Below are positions 36,073 through 45,170 of a stretch of 64,000 nucleotides of DNA, one piece after another. The first letter of the stretch is position 1; each line of letters starts with the position of its first letter. The notes below the pieces were generated by a model. It was not told the origin of the DNA and searched no databases. It saw nothing but the letters and a program-made list of their open reading frames with translations. The position numbers were made by a program, and so were the translations under genes. The DNA lies in NCBI GenBank assembly GCA_030656015.1, contig JAUSNX010000001.1, positions 1 through 64,000 on the forward strand, read 5' to 3'. This DNA comes from Methanobacteriaceae archaeon. Its GTDB lineage: Archaea; Methanobacteriota; Methanobacteria; Methanobacteriales; Methanobacteriaceae.

Positions 36073-36275
36073 GTTCTTTTTCACCTCCTTTTACAGCTAT
36101 TAAATGAAGTTAAATTTAATAAACTTAAGTTTAAAAATAAATAAAACTTAGTTATTAAGTAATTTAGAGGAGCAAAAATATCTTAAAATAAATTAATTAT
36201 GTTTCCCCCAATATGATGTAAATTACACCATGAATGATATTATTAAAGTAAAAATATAAACTTTCCTATTTAAAA
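36073..36275 (-). promoter_or_regulatory. Promoter and structured leader of adhesin gene
   Basis: Minus strand: TATA-like TTTATATTTTT near 36250-36260, stem GGTGTAA/TTACATC (36215-36229, one G-U pair), GGGGG (36205-36209), GCTCCTC (36167-36173), then AGGAGGTG and the GTG. The stem differs in sequence from its counterparts but keeps its pairing. Confidence 0.65.
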
Positions 36276-36587
36276 ATTGACTATTATGGTCGTATTACCA
36301 CTAAATCTACCATATTTTTACCATTAATCAGCACAACTATGGCTCATAAAACGATTTATAATGTAAAAATACCAAGCACCAAGCCTTGGAAAAAAATCTA
36401 TGGGGCTTAGAATTATCTTTTTTAAATAAAGTCATGATTAGTGAAGTAAAATTTATTAAAAACCCATTAATTTTCATATTAAGAATGAAATTGCTTATGA
36501 TAGATTATTCCATTTAGAGTGCTAATTAATTACCATAAACTTATTTTATTTGAAATCAAATCATAATTAATATAATGGAGCTATTTC
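36276..36587. other. Intergenic region between divergent genes
   Basis: About 310 bp of AT-rich DNA. It contains the short repeated string CCAAGCACCAAGCCTTGG, partly palindromic (CCAAG/CTTGG), at 36391-36390 area (about 36380-36395). GGAG precedes the ATG of the next gene. Nothing else recognised. Confidence 0.45.
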
Positions 36588-37421
36588 ATGGAAGTCATCT
36601 TACAGCAACTGGCCAATTTATGCATTTTAATCTACATAGTGACCACCATGTTATCCATGGGACTTAAGTTTCTTCCTAAACAATTTTTAGAACCATTAAA
36701 AGATAAGGGCCTAATATTAAAGTCTTTAACTGCCAATTTTTTAATACTTCCCATTATAACTTACATTATACTGCAGCTTATCCCCCTACCCGAGGGCCTG
36801 GCCATTGGTTTGATTTTAATGGCTGCCGGGGCCGGATCACCATTCATGTTGAAAATAGTTCAGCTAATAAAAGCGGATATGGCCTTTGCGACAGGGCTGA
36901 TGATCATATTGTCCCTGGTGACTTTGGTCTACCTGCCCCTCATGCTTTCCTTTTTATTACCTGGTGTTTCTGTTAATCCATTAGCTATAGCCAGTTCCCT
37001 GATAGCCCTGATATTTTTACCATTAATCATAGGAACAACCATAAAATCAAAATATAATAAAATAGCTACTAGAATTCAACCTATTTTTAACCAGTTATCC
37101 AGCATATTTATAGTTCTGGTGGTAATTCTTTATCTGGGCCTTAACTACCAGGACTTTTTGACAGTATTCGGTACTGGGGCCTTGATGGCAGCCATAATTT
37201 TTATATTAGGTGCATTTGTAACGGGATATTTATTGGGTGGCCCTTCCTCCAGCACCAGATCCGTGTTGGGTATGGGTACTGCTATTAGAAATTCGTCAGC
37301 CGCCTTTGTGGTGGCCCTTGCCAACTTCAGTTATCAGTACGAGGTGATGGCCATGATCATTGTGGTTTACATGTTCAGTATCATCCTGATGATTCTCATC
37401 TCCAGAGTACTAAGAAAATAA
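36588..37421 (+). CDS. Bile acid:sodium symporter (BASS) family transporter
   Basis: A 277-aa membrane protein with about nine or ten hydrophobic helices. It matches the BASS fold: MAAGAGSPFMLKIVQLIKADMAFATGLMIILS holds the conserved GS-PF region of the first half, and GMGTAIRNSSAAFVVALANF the crossover motif of the second half. Substrate unknown; archaeal members may move organic anions with sodium. GGAG lies 10 bases before ATG 36588. The 3' end is duplicated as a relic at 43605-43730. Confidence 0.88.
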   Translation: MEVILQQLANLCILIYIVTTMLSMGLKFLPKQFLEPLKDKGLILKSLTANFLILPIITYIILQLIPLPEGLAIGLILMAAGAGSPFMLKIVQLIKADMAFATGLMIILSLVTLVYLPLMLSFLLPGVSVNPLAIASSLIALIFLPLIIGTTIKSKYNKIATRIQPIFNQLSSIFIVLVVILYLGLNYQDFLTVFGTGALMAAIIFILGAFVTGYLLGGPSSSTRSVLGMGTAIRNSSAAFVVALANFSYQYEVMAMIIVVYMFSIILMILISRVLRK

Positions 37422-37502
37422 GGTCAAAAATTTGAATAAAAGACTTATTAAAAATACTAAGAAAATAAGGTCAAAAATTTGAATAAAAGACTTATTAAAA
37501 TT
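37409..37502 (+). repeat. 47-bp tandem duplication at end of transporter gene
   Basis: Unit 1 (37409-37455) and unit 2 (37456-37502) are identical apart from the last bases. Unit 1 includes the last codons and stop of the BASS gene, so unit 2 is a copied gene tail. The second copy moves the P-type ATPase promoter further from the stop codon. Confidence 0.9.
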
Positions 37503-37541
37503 TAATAAATTATATAATCTTATTTTAACAAAATATTATTA

Positions 37542-40244
37542 ATGTCTATAAAAACCGAATGGTACCAGTTATCTGCGGAGAAAACCTTTGAAATCTTGAA
37601 ATCAAGTGAAGAAGGTCTTAGCTCCAAAGAAGCCCAAAAAAGACTAGCTAAATACGGGTCCAATGAAATAACCTTTAAAAAAATCAGTCCTTTATTTAGA
37701 CTTCTAAAACAATTTAATAATCCCCTGATTTATGTTTTAATTGTTGCAGCCATGGTGACTGCTTTACTGGGTGAATTAATAGATGTGGCAGTTATTTTAG
37801 GTGTGGTAATTGCCAATGCCACTATCGGATTTATCCAGGAAGGAAAAGCAGAATCTTCCATTGAATCTTTGGAGAAAATGCTGGTCCCCGAGTGCCAGGT
37901 ACTCCGTAATAGGGAAAAAGTAACCATAACATCCAAGCTACTGGTTCCTGGTGATATAGTACTACTGGAAAGTGGAACCAAAATACCAGCAGATTTACGT
38001 ATTTTTCGCTCCAAAAATTTACATGCTGATGAGGCCTCCTTAACCGGAGAATCCCTACCGGTGCCTAAAAATTCTAAATATATTACTACAGAGGATCTTA
38101 CTCCCGCTGATCAAAAATCGGTGGCCTTCAGTGGTACCTTTATCACCCAGGGTTCAGGACAGGGAGTGGTGGTGGCTACCGGTGATAAAACCGAGATGGG
38201 TAAAATCGCCACTATCATGAAGGAAACTCATCACATAATGACTCCTTTAATGAAAAAAATAGAGAGATTCACCGAGATCCTGGTGATAATTATTCTGATT
38301 ATTGCTTTGGTGAATTTCGCATTATCTTTCTGGTTGGGTTATGGGTTTATTTATTCATTTATGGCATCTGCTTCACTGGCCGTGGCCGTTATTCCTGAGG
38401 GACTACCTGCGGTTCTAACCATAACCCTGGCTTTTGGAGTAAAAAAAATGGCACGTAGAAACGTGCTCATAAGAAAATTGCCCTCAGTTGAAGCCCTGGG
38501 TCACACCACCGTAATATGTTCTGATAAAACCGGTACACTTACTAAAAACCAGATGACAGTTTTAATGGTTTACTGTGGAGATATAACTTACCAGGTTAAT
38601 GGGAAAGGATATAAACCACAGGGAGACTTTCTCTTAAATGAAAAAGTTATTAAGACATCCAATCAAGGAGAAGAACTTATTAAAACCCTTCAGGCTGGTT
38701 TAATATGCAATAATGCTTCTTTAGTTAAGGACGATAATTATAAAGTTATAGGAGACCCTACCGAAGGTGCATTAATTGTTTCGGCCTACAAGGCCAATAT
38801 AATGGAAAAATCTGACAGGTTAGATGAAATACCATTCCAATCAAAAAACCAGTTTATGGCCACTCTCAATCGAGGTAATAATGAGAATATAATCTATTTC
38901 AAGGGTTCCCCAGAAAAGATATTGAAAATGTGCAAAAAACAGCTCATCCGGGGAGGAATACAACCTATAAAACCCAATAAAATTTCTCTGGAGGCAGATA
39001 GTCTGGCAAAAGATGCCTTAAGAGTACTGGGTTTTGCATATAAATCAGTACCATCTAATCAAAGCCAAATCCACAAGGAAGATATGGAGGATCTAATTTT
39101 TTTAGGACTGCAGGGAATGATGGATCCTCCTCGAGAGGAAGTAATGGATGCTATCCAAAAATCCAGACGTGCTGGTATAAGAACGGTTATGATTACCGGT
39201 GACCATTCTTTAACTGCTAGGGCCATTAGCCAGTATTTAGGTATTGGTTCAGGGGAGAAAACCATAATTACTGGTAAAGAATTATCAAAAATGAGCAATG
39301 AACAGGTTTACGAGACTGTGGATAAAGTTTCAGTGTACGCTAGGGTGGCCCCGGAACATAAATACACCATAACCACCCAGCTACAAAAAAAGGGAGAAAT
39401 TGTGGCCGTAACTGGAGATGGAGTTAATGATGCTCCAGCCTTAAAAGCGGCAGATATAGGTATAGCTATGGGAATAACTGGGACAGACGTGAGTAAAGAA
39501 GCATCGGATATGGTTTTAGCTGATGATAATTTTGCCAGTATTGTTAAGGCCATTGAAGAGGGAAGGTACATCTTTGAAAACATACGAAAAGTTATACTTT
39601 ATTCTCTGGCTGCCAACGGAGGACAGGGGCTAATAATTTTGAGCTCGGTAATACTAACCCCATTCATAGCTCTTTTTTTAGTGACCTTACCCTTAGAACC
39701 GGTACAAATTCTATGGATAAACCTTTTTGACTCGTTATTTTTGGCTTTACCATTAATCAAGGAACCTAAAGAACTAGGATTACTTAAATATCCTCCTCGA
39801 GACCCTAAAGAACAGATAATTAATCATTTATTCTTAAGAAAAGTTGGTATAGTTTCCCTGTCCATGGCCTTTGGAGCATTATCCATATTTCTTATATTCG
39901 GACTGCCTGGCCTAAATCCTCTTAATGAATTACTAATAAAACAGGCCCAAAGTGCAGCTTTTGCCACAGTTATACTGGTCCATGTATTTTACCTCCTCAC
40001 TGCCAGATCAATATATGATTCAGCTTTTACTTTCAGCCCTTTCTCTAATAAATGGTTGATACTGGGTATAACCGCAATTTTAACTTCCCTTATGCTGATT
40101 ATATATTTCCAACCATTGGAACTCATATTTAGAACAACAGCCATACCTTTAGGTTGGTGGCCATTAATCGTATTATTCGCCCTCCCAGGTTTTATCTTAA
40201 TTGAAATCGAAAAATGGGTATCTAAAAAGAAAAAATATGTCTAG
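37542..40244 (+). CDS. Cation-transporting P-type ATPase
   Basis: A 900-aa ion pump of the P2-like (SERCA/PMR1-related) group. Visible parts: N-terminal cation_ATPase_N domain (GLSSKEAQKRLAKYGSNE), actuator TGES near 167, membrane motif PEGLPAVLT near 286, phosphorylation site DKTGT near 328, nucleotide-binding KGSPEK near 453, hinge TGDGVNDAP near 624, and a C-terminal set of helices. Helix 6 reads WINLFDS instead of the WVNLVTDGLPA of calcium pumps, so the transported ion is uncertain. TATA at about 37510 lies 29 bp before the ATG, which indicates a leaderless transcript. Confidence 0.94.
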   Translation: MSIKTEWYQLSAEKTFEILKSSEEGLSSKEAQKRLAKYGSNEITFKKISPLFRLLKQFNNPLIYVLIVAAMVTALLGELIDVAVILGVVIANATIGFIQEGKAESSIESLEKMLVPECQVLRNREKVTITSKLLVPGDIVLLESGTKIPADLRIFRSKNLHADEASLTGESLPVPKNSKYITTEDLTPADQKSVAFSGTFITQGSGQGVVVATGDKTEMGKIATIMKETHHIMTPLMKKIERFTEILVIIILIIALVNFALSFWLGYGFIYSFMASASLAVAVIPEGLPAVLTITLAFGVKKMARRNVLIRKLPSVEALGHTTVICSDKTGTLTKNQMTVLMVYCGDITYQVNGKGYKPQGDFLLNEKVIKTSNQGEELIKTLQAGLICNNASLVKDDNYKVIGDPTEGALIVSAYKANIMEKSDRLDEIPFQSKNQFMATLNRGNNENIIYFKGSPEKILKMCKKQLIRGGIQPIKPNKISLEADSLAKDALRVLGFAYKSVPSNQSQIHKEDMEDLIFLGLQGMMDPPREEVMDAIQKSRRAGIRTVMITGDHSLTARAISQYLGIGSGEKTIITGKELSKMSNEQVYETVDKVSVYARVAPEHKYTITTQLQKKGEIVAVTGDGVNDAPALKAADIGIAMGITGTDVSKEASDMVLADDNFASIVKAIEEGRYIFENIRKVILYSLAANGGQGLIILSSVILTPFIALFLVTLPLEPVQILWINLFDSLFLALPLIKEPKELGLLKYPPRDPKEQIINHLFLRKVGIVSLSMAFGALSIFLIFGLPGLNPLNELLIKQAQSAAFATVILVHVFYLLTARSIYDSAFTFSPFSNKWLILGITAILTSLMLIIYFQPLELIFRTTAIPLGWWPLIVLFALPGFILIEIEKWVSKKKKYV

Positions 40245-40638
40245 GAAATTTATCGGCCATTTAGACCATTAAACCCTTTTTTATTGTTTGTTTAAATTTA
40301 ATATACAATTACTTAATATGATTTCTATTTTTTATTTAATTAAAGTTTATTTTATCATATAAATTTTATAAAATTATTACATATTAGTCAACTTTTAATA
40401 TTATTAAAAAAAAAATATAATCTGGGGGAGTATTTTATCATGTGGGGCCAATTTATGAATTCCAGGAGGAACTATTTCCTTGGCATCTTAACATATTTTA
40501 TTAGTATATATTCCTGATTTTATCTAAAAAACTTTTATTATTAGAATTAGATTTTCATGCAGGTTGATTGATTCAAAAAAAGATTTATAGTCAATAAATA
40601 CTAATAGTATATTATTAAAAATACGAACTGTGAAATCT
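40245..40638. other. Intergenic region with one possible tiny ORF
   Basis: About 390 bp separating the ATPase from the DUF1538 operon. It contains T-rich tracts after the ATPase and the small ORF at 40440-40517. Otherwise nothing recognised. Confidence 0.5.
40440..40517 (+). CDS. Possible 25-aa membrane peptide
   Basis: ATG at 40440 follows CTGGGGGAG with good spacing and encodes MWGQFMNSRRNYFLGILTYF and five more residues. It is short and hydrophobic and could be chance. I list it because the ribosome site is strong in a region with few G residues. Confidence 0.3.
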   Translation: MWGQFMNSRRNYFLGILTYFISIYS

Positions 40639-41343
40639 ATGCATCTTGAAGATTTAAAAAAAGAGTTGAAGGCCACTTTGAAATCCCTTTTACCAGCTAT
40701 TATTCTAATCCTGGTTTTCCAAATATTTTTTATTAAAATGCCTTTAAGTGATTTTATAACCATTATTATCGGATTATTATTCACAATTTTAGGATTTACT
40801 TTCTTTATACAAGGCGCTAAAAAAGGATTATTGCCCCTGGGAGAAAATTTAGGTGCTTCTTTTATTGAAAAAAGAGCATTTTTCCTGATATTATTATTTG
40901 CTTTTTTATTAGGTCTAACTTTGACCATTGCTGAGCCAGATGTCAGACTGGTTGCTTTTCAAATAGGTCAGATAACCACATTAAATATCACTCAACTGGA
41001 ATTAATATTCATAGCTTCTCTGGGATTAGGTGCATTTACTTTATTAGCAGTTTTAAGGAGCATGATTGATTTCCCTATCCAGTACATTCTAATACCCGGA
41101 TACATTACGGCCATTATACTATCCTTATTGGTGAATAATGAATTCATATCCAAAGCATTTGATCTGGGGGCTGTAACCACTGGACCTATGACTGTGCCTT
41201 TTTTAATTGCCTTAGGGGTGGGTATTGCGTCAGTTCTGGGTGGAAGAGATAGAATGGAATCTGGTTTTGGAATAATGGCTATTGGTTCTATTGGTCCCAT
41301 ACTGGCCATACTAATCTGGGGCTTAATTAGGGGAGGAGTATAA
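40639..41343 (+). CDS. DUF1538 membrane protein, UmpA-like antiporter subunit
   Basis: A 234-aa protein with about seven transmembrane helices and the DUF1538 motif LTIAEPDVRLVAFQI followed by DLGAVTTGPMTVPFLIALG. Paired DUF1538 proteins (UmpA/UmpB) from a halophilic bacterium were reported to act together as a sodium(potassium)/proton antiporter. The partner follows with a TAATG overlap, then a PII protein, so this is a three-gene operon. Start at ATG 40639; GTG 40630 is an alternative. Confidence 0.85.
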   Translation: MHLEDLKKELKATLKSLLPAIILILVFQIFFIKMPLSDFITIIIGLLFTILGFTFFIQGAKKGLLPLGENLGASFIEKRAFFLILLFAFLLGLTLTIAEPDVRLVAFQIGQITTLNITQLELIFIASLGLGAFTLLAVLRSMIDFPIQYILIPGYITAIILSLLVNNEFISKAFDLGAVTTGPMTVPFLIALGVGIASVLGGRDRMESGFGIMAIGSIGPILAILIWGLIRGGV

Positions 41344-42053
41344 TGCTTATCATGAGTGCTGCTGAAGCATTCTTAGAGGTTATAGAAGCCATATCCCCGG
41401 TTTTAATACTTTTTTTCATATTCCAGGTTTTAATATTGAAAAAAATTCCTAAAAATATAGGGGATATTATTTCCGGCATATTCCTGACCATCATCGGGTT
41501 TTTCTTTTTCTTTTTCGGGGCAAAAATAAGTTTAATACCCATGGGGACCCAGATTGGTAGTTTTTTATCAACATTAGATTATTACTGGGTTATTATATTC
41601 GCTCTTATTTTAGGGATATTTGCCATACTGGCCGAACCAGCGGTTAATGTATTTGTCTATGAAGTAGAGAAAGTATCATCTGGTTATATTAAAAAAAATA
41701 TAATGATTATGAGTATTGCTCTAGGGGTGGGTGTTGCCCTTTTATTTTCCGTTTTAAGAATTTATTTTAATTTACCCTTAGCCCTGATAATCATACCTGG
41801 TTATTTACTAATAATAATCTTAGCCCTGGTAAGTCCCAGGGATTTTATCCCTATTGCCTTTGATTCCGGGGCGGTGGCCACTGGCCCAGTGGTGGTTACC
41901 TTTGTGCTACCTATCATGACCAGTTTGGCCATAGGCTTAAATGGTGAATTTTCTGGTTTTTTAGGACTGGGCACCGTGGGTCTGGTGGCTATGTTTCCTA
42001 TAATATTCATGCTTTGCTTAGGAATTCTAATAAAAAGGAGTGAAACTAAATGA
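41343..42053 (+). CDS. DUF1538 membrane protein, UmpB-like antiporter subunit
   Basis: A 236-aa paralogue of the preceding gene with matching motifs: IFAILAEPAVNVFVYEV and FDSGAVATGPVVVTFVLP. GGAGGAG at the end of the first gene is its ribosome site and the stop and start codons overlap (TAATG). The two proteins probably form a heteromeric ion antiporter. Confidence 0.85.
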   Translation: MLIMSAAEAFLEVIEAISPVLILFFIFQVLILKKIPKNIGDIISGIFLTIIGFFFFFFGAKISLIPMGTQIGSFLSTLDYYWVIIFALILGIFAILAEPAVNVFVYEVEKVSSGYIKKNIMIMSIALGVGVALLFSVLRIYFNLPLALIIIPGYLLIIILALVSPRDFIPIAFDSGAVATGPVVVTFVLPIMTSLAIGLNGEFSGFLGLGTVGLVAMFPIIFMLCLGILIKRSETK

Positions 42054-42385
42054 TAGCAAATTCTTGTTCTGGGTTTAAATTAATATACGTTATTGTAGAA
42101 GCTGGACGTGGAAGTTTTATTATGAAATTGGCTCGTGAAGCAGGTGCAGAAGGCGGGACCATATATTATGCCCGTGGAACCAGTATCCATGAGCATGGTA
42201 AATTTTTAGGTGTTCCAATTGAACCAGAAAAAGAAGTAGTAATGATTATTATTAAAGATTCTATGGTAGATCATGTTTTTGATTCTGTGGTTAAAAAAGG
42301 TGAACTGGAAACTCCTGGAAAAGGAGTGGCATTTATTTTGGATTTATCCCGGGTAGCTGGTATCTGTCATTTATTAGAAGAATAG
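42050..42385 (+). CDS. PII-family regulatory protein
   Basis: A 111-aa protein of the GlnB/GlnK superfamily: KLIYVIVEAGRGSFIMKLAREAGAEGGTI at the N-terminus, where the family has its first strand and helix, then a short T-loop region with RGTSIHEHG, and a C-terminal GVAFILDLSRVAGI. Its ATG overlaps the umpB-like stop by 4 bases. It probably binds a small effector and gates the antiporter; the effector is not readable. It lacks the uridylated tyrosine context of classical GlnB. Confidence 0.85.
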   Translation: MIANSCSGFKLIYVIVEAGRGSFIMKLAREAGAEGGTIYYARGTSIHEHGKFLGVPIEPEKEVVMIIIKDSMVDHVFDSVVKKGELETPGKGVAFILDLSRVAGICHLLEE

Positions 42386-42608
42386 ATACCTAATAATTTA
42401 ATCTTAAATTAAGATATATAACTGTGATAAGATTATCCTAAAAAGTATTTTTAAATTTTTCTCGTTCAAATTAAACAATACACCCATTAAAAAAATAGTT
42501 ATTTAAGAAAAAAATATAGAAAAATAAGATTTTCCTCTTACTTTGAATTATATTTATCCACCAATCCTGAATATAATTATATAATATTAAATTAAATAAA
42601 TAATATTC

Positions 42609-43475
42609 ATGAATTCAACTAACACAGAACCCTATAATCCTGTGCAGATGTCTGAAAAACGGAATTTGTATTTATTTTTTATAATCACCTTTATTTTTTC
42701 CTGGTTTTTCTGGATACCCCCTATTTTAATTGGTCAGGGCATACCATTTCCCTCCATTTTAGCTGACTTTTTCTTGGGCCCATTTAATTTAGGTGCCTGG
42801 GGTCCATTTGTAGCAGCATTTTTACTAACCTACCGCAATAATGGTAAAGATGGCGTTTTTAAATTATTAAAAAGAGGAGTAGACTACAAATTTCATAAAA
42901 TATGGTTTTTACCTATTTTATTACTGATGCCATTTATTACAGGGGTTTCACTACTCATAGCCTCATTTCTGGGAGATCCCCTGCCGGGATTGAGTATTTT
43001 TTATGAACCATGGCTTATCGTCTTCTGGTTCTTTTACCTGTTACTTTTAGGAGGTCCCCTTCAGGAAGAATTTGGATGGAGGGGGTATGCTCTGGACCGG
43101 CTCCAATCAACCCGCAGCGCACTAACTTCCAGTATCATCCTGGGAGTGATATGGGCGGTTTGGCACTTTCCCCTAAATTTTGGTGCTGGTGCTGCCGGAC
43201 CACAATACGGCGTGGCCCTATCCTTATTTATAGGAGCTCTTATTACCATGAGTTTGATGTCCATCTTATTTACCTGGATATACAATAATACCGGAAGGAG
43301 TATCTTGGCTGTTTTAATTTTCCATACCTCTTTGAATTTATCTACCTTTATCCTGTTCCCAGTTTTTGAAGTTCAAAGCGCCCTGCTCTTTTACATGATA
43401 TTGATTTTGGCCACAGTGGTGGTGGTTCTTATTATTTGGGGTAGGAAAACTTTGATAAAGAATAAAAAATTATAA
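42609..43475 (+). CDS. CPBP family intramembrane metalloprotease
   Basis: A 288-aa membrane protein of the CAAX-protease/bacteriocin-processing group. The signature residues are present: QEEFGWRGY (glutamates and arginine), WAVWHFPLNF (histidine) and a later FHTSLN. About eight transmembrane helices. Substrate unknown. TTATATAATATT lies about 30 bp before the ATG, with no ribosome site, so the transcript may be leaderless. Confidence 0.88.
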   Translation: MNSTNTEPYNPVQMSEKRNLYLFFIITFIFSWFFWIPPILIGQGIPFPSILADFFLGPFNLGAWGPFVAAFLLTYRNNGKDGVFKLLKRGVDYKFHKIWFLPILLLMPFITGVSLLIASFLGDPLPGLSIFYEPWLIVFWFFYLLLLGGPLQEEFGWRGYALDRLQSTRSALTSSIILGVIWAVWHFPLNFGAGAAGPQYGVALSLFIGALITMSLMSILFTWIYNNTGRSILAVLIFHTSLNLSTFILFPVFEVQSALLFYMILILATVVVVLIIWGRKTLIKNKKL

Positions 43476-43604
43476 GTGATTAATCCCCTTAGATATTGAA
43501 ACTATAAAACCCGAAAAAAATGATGGCTAATTTGAGCCCTTATTTTTTTATAACTTTTTTAGGTTAGAGTGTCAATAAACAGGATAAATTTCCTTTTAAT
43601 TTAC

Positions 43605-43730
43605 GTGGTTGAAAAGCCATACGAGGTGATGATTATAATCATTGTGGTTTACATGTTCAGTATCATCCTGATTATGCTCATCTCCAGAATACTAAGAAAA
43701 GAAGTGAATATCGTAAAATCCCAACAATAA
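43605..43730 (+). pseudogene. Relic of BASS transporter 3' end
   Basis: The reading YEVMIIIIVVYMFSIILIML and ISRILRK is nearly identical, in DNA as well, to the end of the BASS gene at 37344-37421. It continues 11 residues further to a stop at 43728. No upstream transporter sequence remains. It is a duplicated tail or the remnant of a second copy lost by deletion. Confidence 0.8.
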
Positions 43731-43876
43731 ATATAATAATTGATACCGTGGAAATAAGCAAAATTTTAGAAAATAAATAAAAAATGGCCAAAAAATTAAA
43801 ATCTACATGCATTACTTTATATGCTTTGAAAATCAATAGAATATTGCCTTATGGCAAAAAATTGGAAGTGATACAT

Positions 43877-44098
43877 TTGTTTGGAGATAATTACAACAAC
43901 GATAGAGATAATTCTGCCCCTATTAAAGAAGGCGGAGAATATGATGTTAAGATTGAAGATACCGGCAGAGACGGAGACGGAATTGCACGTATCGAAGGTT
44001 TTGTGGTCTTTGTTTCAGGCGCCAAAGTAGGCGATGAAGTTAAAATTAGAGTTAACTCTACCCGAAGAAATTTTGCATTTGCTGAAATAATTGAATAA
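43877..44098 (+). CDS. Stand-alone TRAM domain protein
   Basis: A 73-aa RNA-binding protein: [20 protein letters not shown], then [17 protein letters not shown], covering the full TRAM beta barrel. In methanogens such proteins act as abundant RNA chaperones. An ATG at 43784 would add 31 residues, but these do not belong to the TRAM family, have no ribosome site and are not expected; TTG 43877, giving [10 protein letters not shown] behind GAAGTGAT, matches the usual N-terminus. I prefer the short form. Confidence 0.85.
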   Translation: MFGDNYNNDRDNSAPIKEGGEYDVKIEDTGRDGDGIARIEGFVVFVSGAKVGDEVKIRVNSTRRNFAFAEIIE

Positions 44099-44433
44099 TC
44101 TTTATTTTCTAAAAGTGAAAGGAATATGCTGATTTAGGTTTATCTTTTCATATTTTTATTAAATTCAAGTTAATTCTTATAATTTCACTTTACAGGGAAT
44201 AATATTCCCTAAAATCTTTTTTTATTAATAAAAGTACATTTATGCAAACTTAAGGGCATAATATTCATATTCTATATTATATTGTAAATCATTGAGTATT
44301 ACAATTGAATCCAGCATTAAATAGGGTTCATATCATAGATATTCTGAAAACAAAACACAGATTAAGTTTAGATTATTTATTATAAAGTTATAACTATGTC
44401 CTTATCTGTTAATTCATTGGTTTAAATTATACA
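44099..44433. other. Intergenic region with terminator-like hairpin
   Basis: About 335 bp. Holds the palindrome described at 44195 and otherwise AT-rich DNA with no recognised gene. Confidence 0.5.
44195..44224 (+). terminator. Hairpin plus T-run
   Basis: Palindrome GGGAATAATATTCCC (44195-44209) is followed by a T7 run starting at 44216. It could end transcription from the TRAM gene about 100 bp upstream. Confidence 0.5.
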
Positions 44434-44868
44434 ATGAAAAGATATAATAGTTACAAAAAGATACTGTATATGGGGATTACAAACTTGAAAAGTATTTATT
44501 ATTTCGTAAAATTTGATTATAAAGCTAGATTAGATTCTATATATGTGAATATTCTTGGAAGTCAAGAAGATCAAGAATCTTTTCAAGTTTCAGAGAACGT
44601 AATTATTGATATTGACTCAGAGAAAATTCCGTTACAATTTAAAATTGTGGATGCTTCTGTGCTTTTCCAGGAAAAGAAAAGTCTTTTGAAGAATCTTTCT
44701 AATGTAAAAATTGATTTAAAAGTTGATTCAAAATCAGTCAATTTTAAGGGCCAGATTGATTTTGCCATAGACAATGACATACTACGGAAAGAAATAGATG
44801 TCACAGCACCCAATGATATAAAAATGCCTGAAATGGAAGGCACTTATGCTGCAGGAAGATCCTTTTGA
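44434..44868 (+). CDS. DUF2283-like protein, diverged paralogue
   Basis: A 144-aa protein with the same plan as the one at 19043: FDYKARLDSIYVNIL, a segment IIDIDSEKIPLQFKIVDAS, then a linker and a C-terminal beta-rich half ending MEGTYAAGRSF. The DUF2283 match is weaker. N-terminal residues 1-12 before MGITNL may not be translated. No neighbour suggests a role. Confidence 0.6.
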   Translation: MKRYNSYKKILYMGITNLKSIYYFVKFDYKARLDSIYVNILGSQEDQESFQVSENVIIDIDSEKIPLQFKIVDASVLFQEKKSLLKNLSNVKIDLKVDSKSVNFKGQIDFAIDNDILRKEIDVTAPNDIKMPEMEGTYAAGRSF

Positions 44869-45170
44869 TGTTAGAATCTGAAAGTTAACTATTTACTTTT
44901 TTAAAATTTTTTATTTCTGTCTTTTTGAATTTTAGATTTAGTGTTTTTTTATATTTTTTTCTATAGAAATAATATTCCATATTTTTAATAGATAGGATAA
45001 TTTTAGACAGATAATAATTGTGAAGTTATTGAGTGTTGATTTTTTTCCTGTGTGTATAAAATGGATCTGGTAATTAAAATAATTTTTTCTTAAATTTTTA
45101 TTTTTTAAGTAATAAAAACAAATATTTTTTAAATTCATCTAATAAAAAAAGAATATTATTAAAGATTTTT
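44869..45170. other. Intergenic region, T-rich
   Basis: About 300 bp. Several T6-T7 runs on the plus strand (44897-44960) likely end transcription of the preceding gene. No gene or repeat recognised. Confidence 0.5.

Noticed and set aside
43784-43876. 31-residue N-terminal extension of the TRAM protein
   Set aside because: No ribosome site, not TRAM-like, and TTG 43877 gives the normal family N-terminus.
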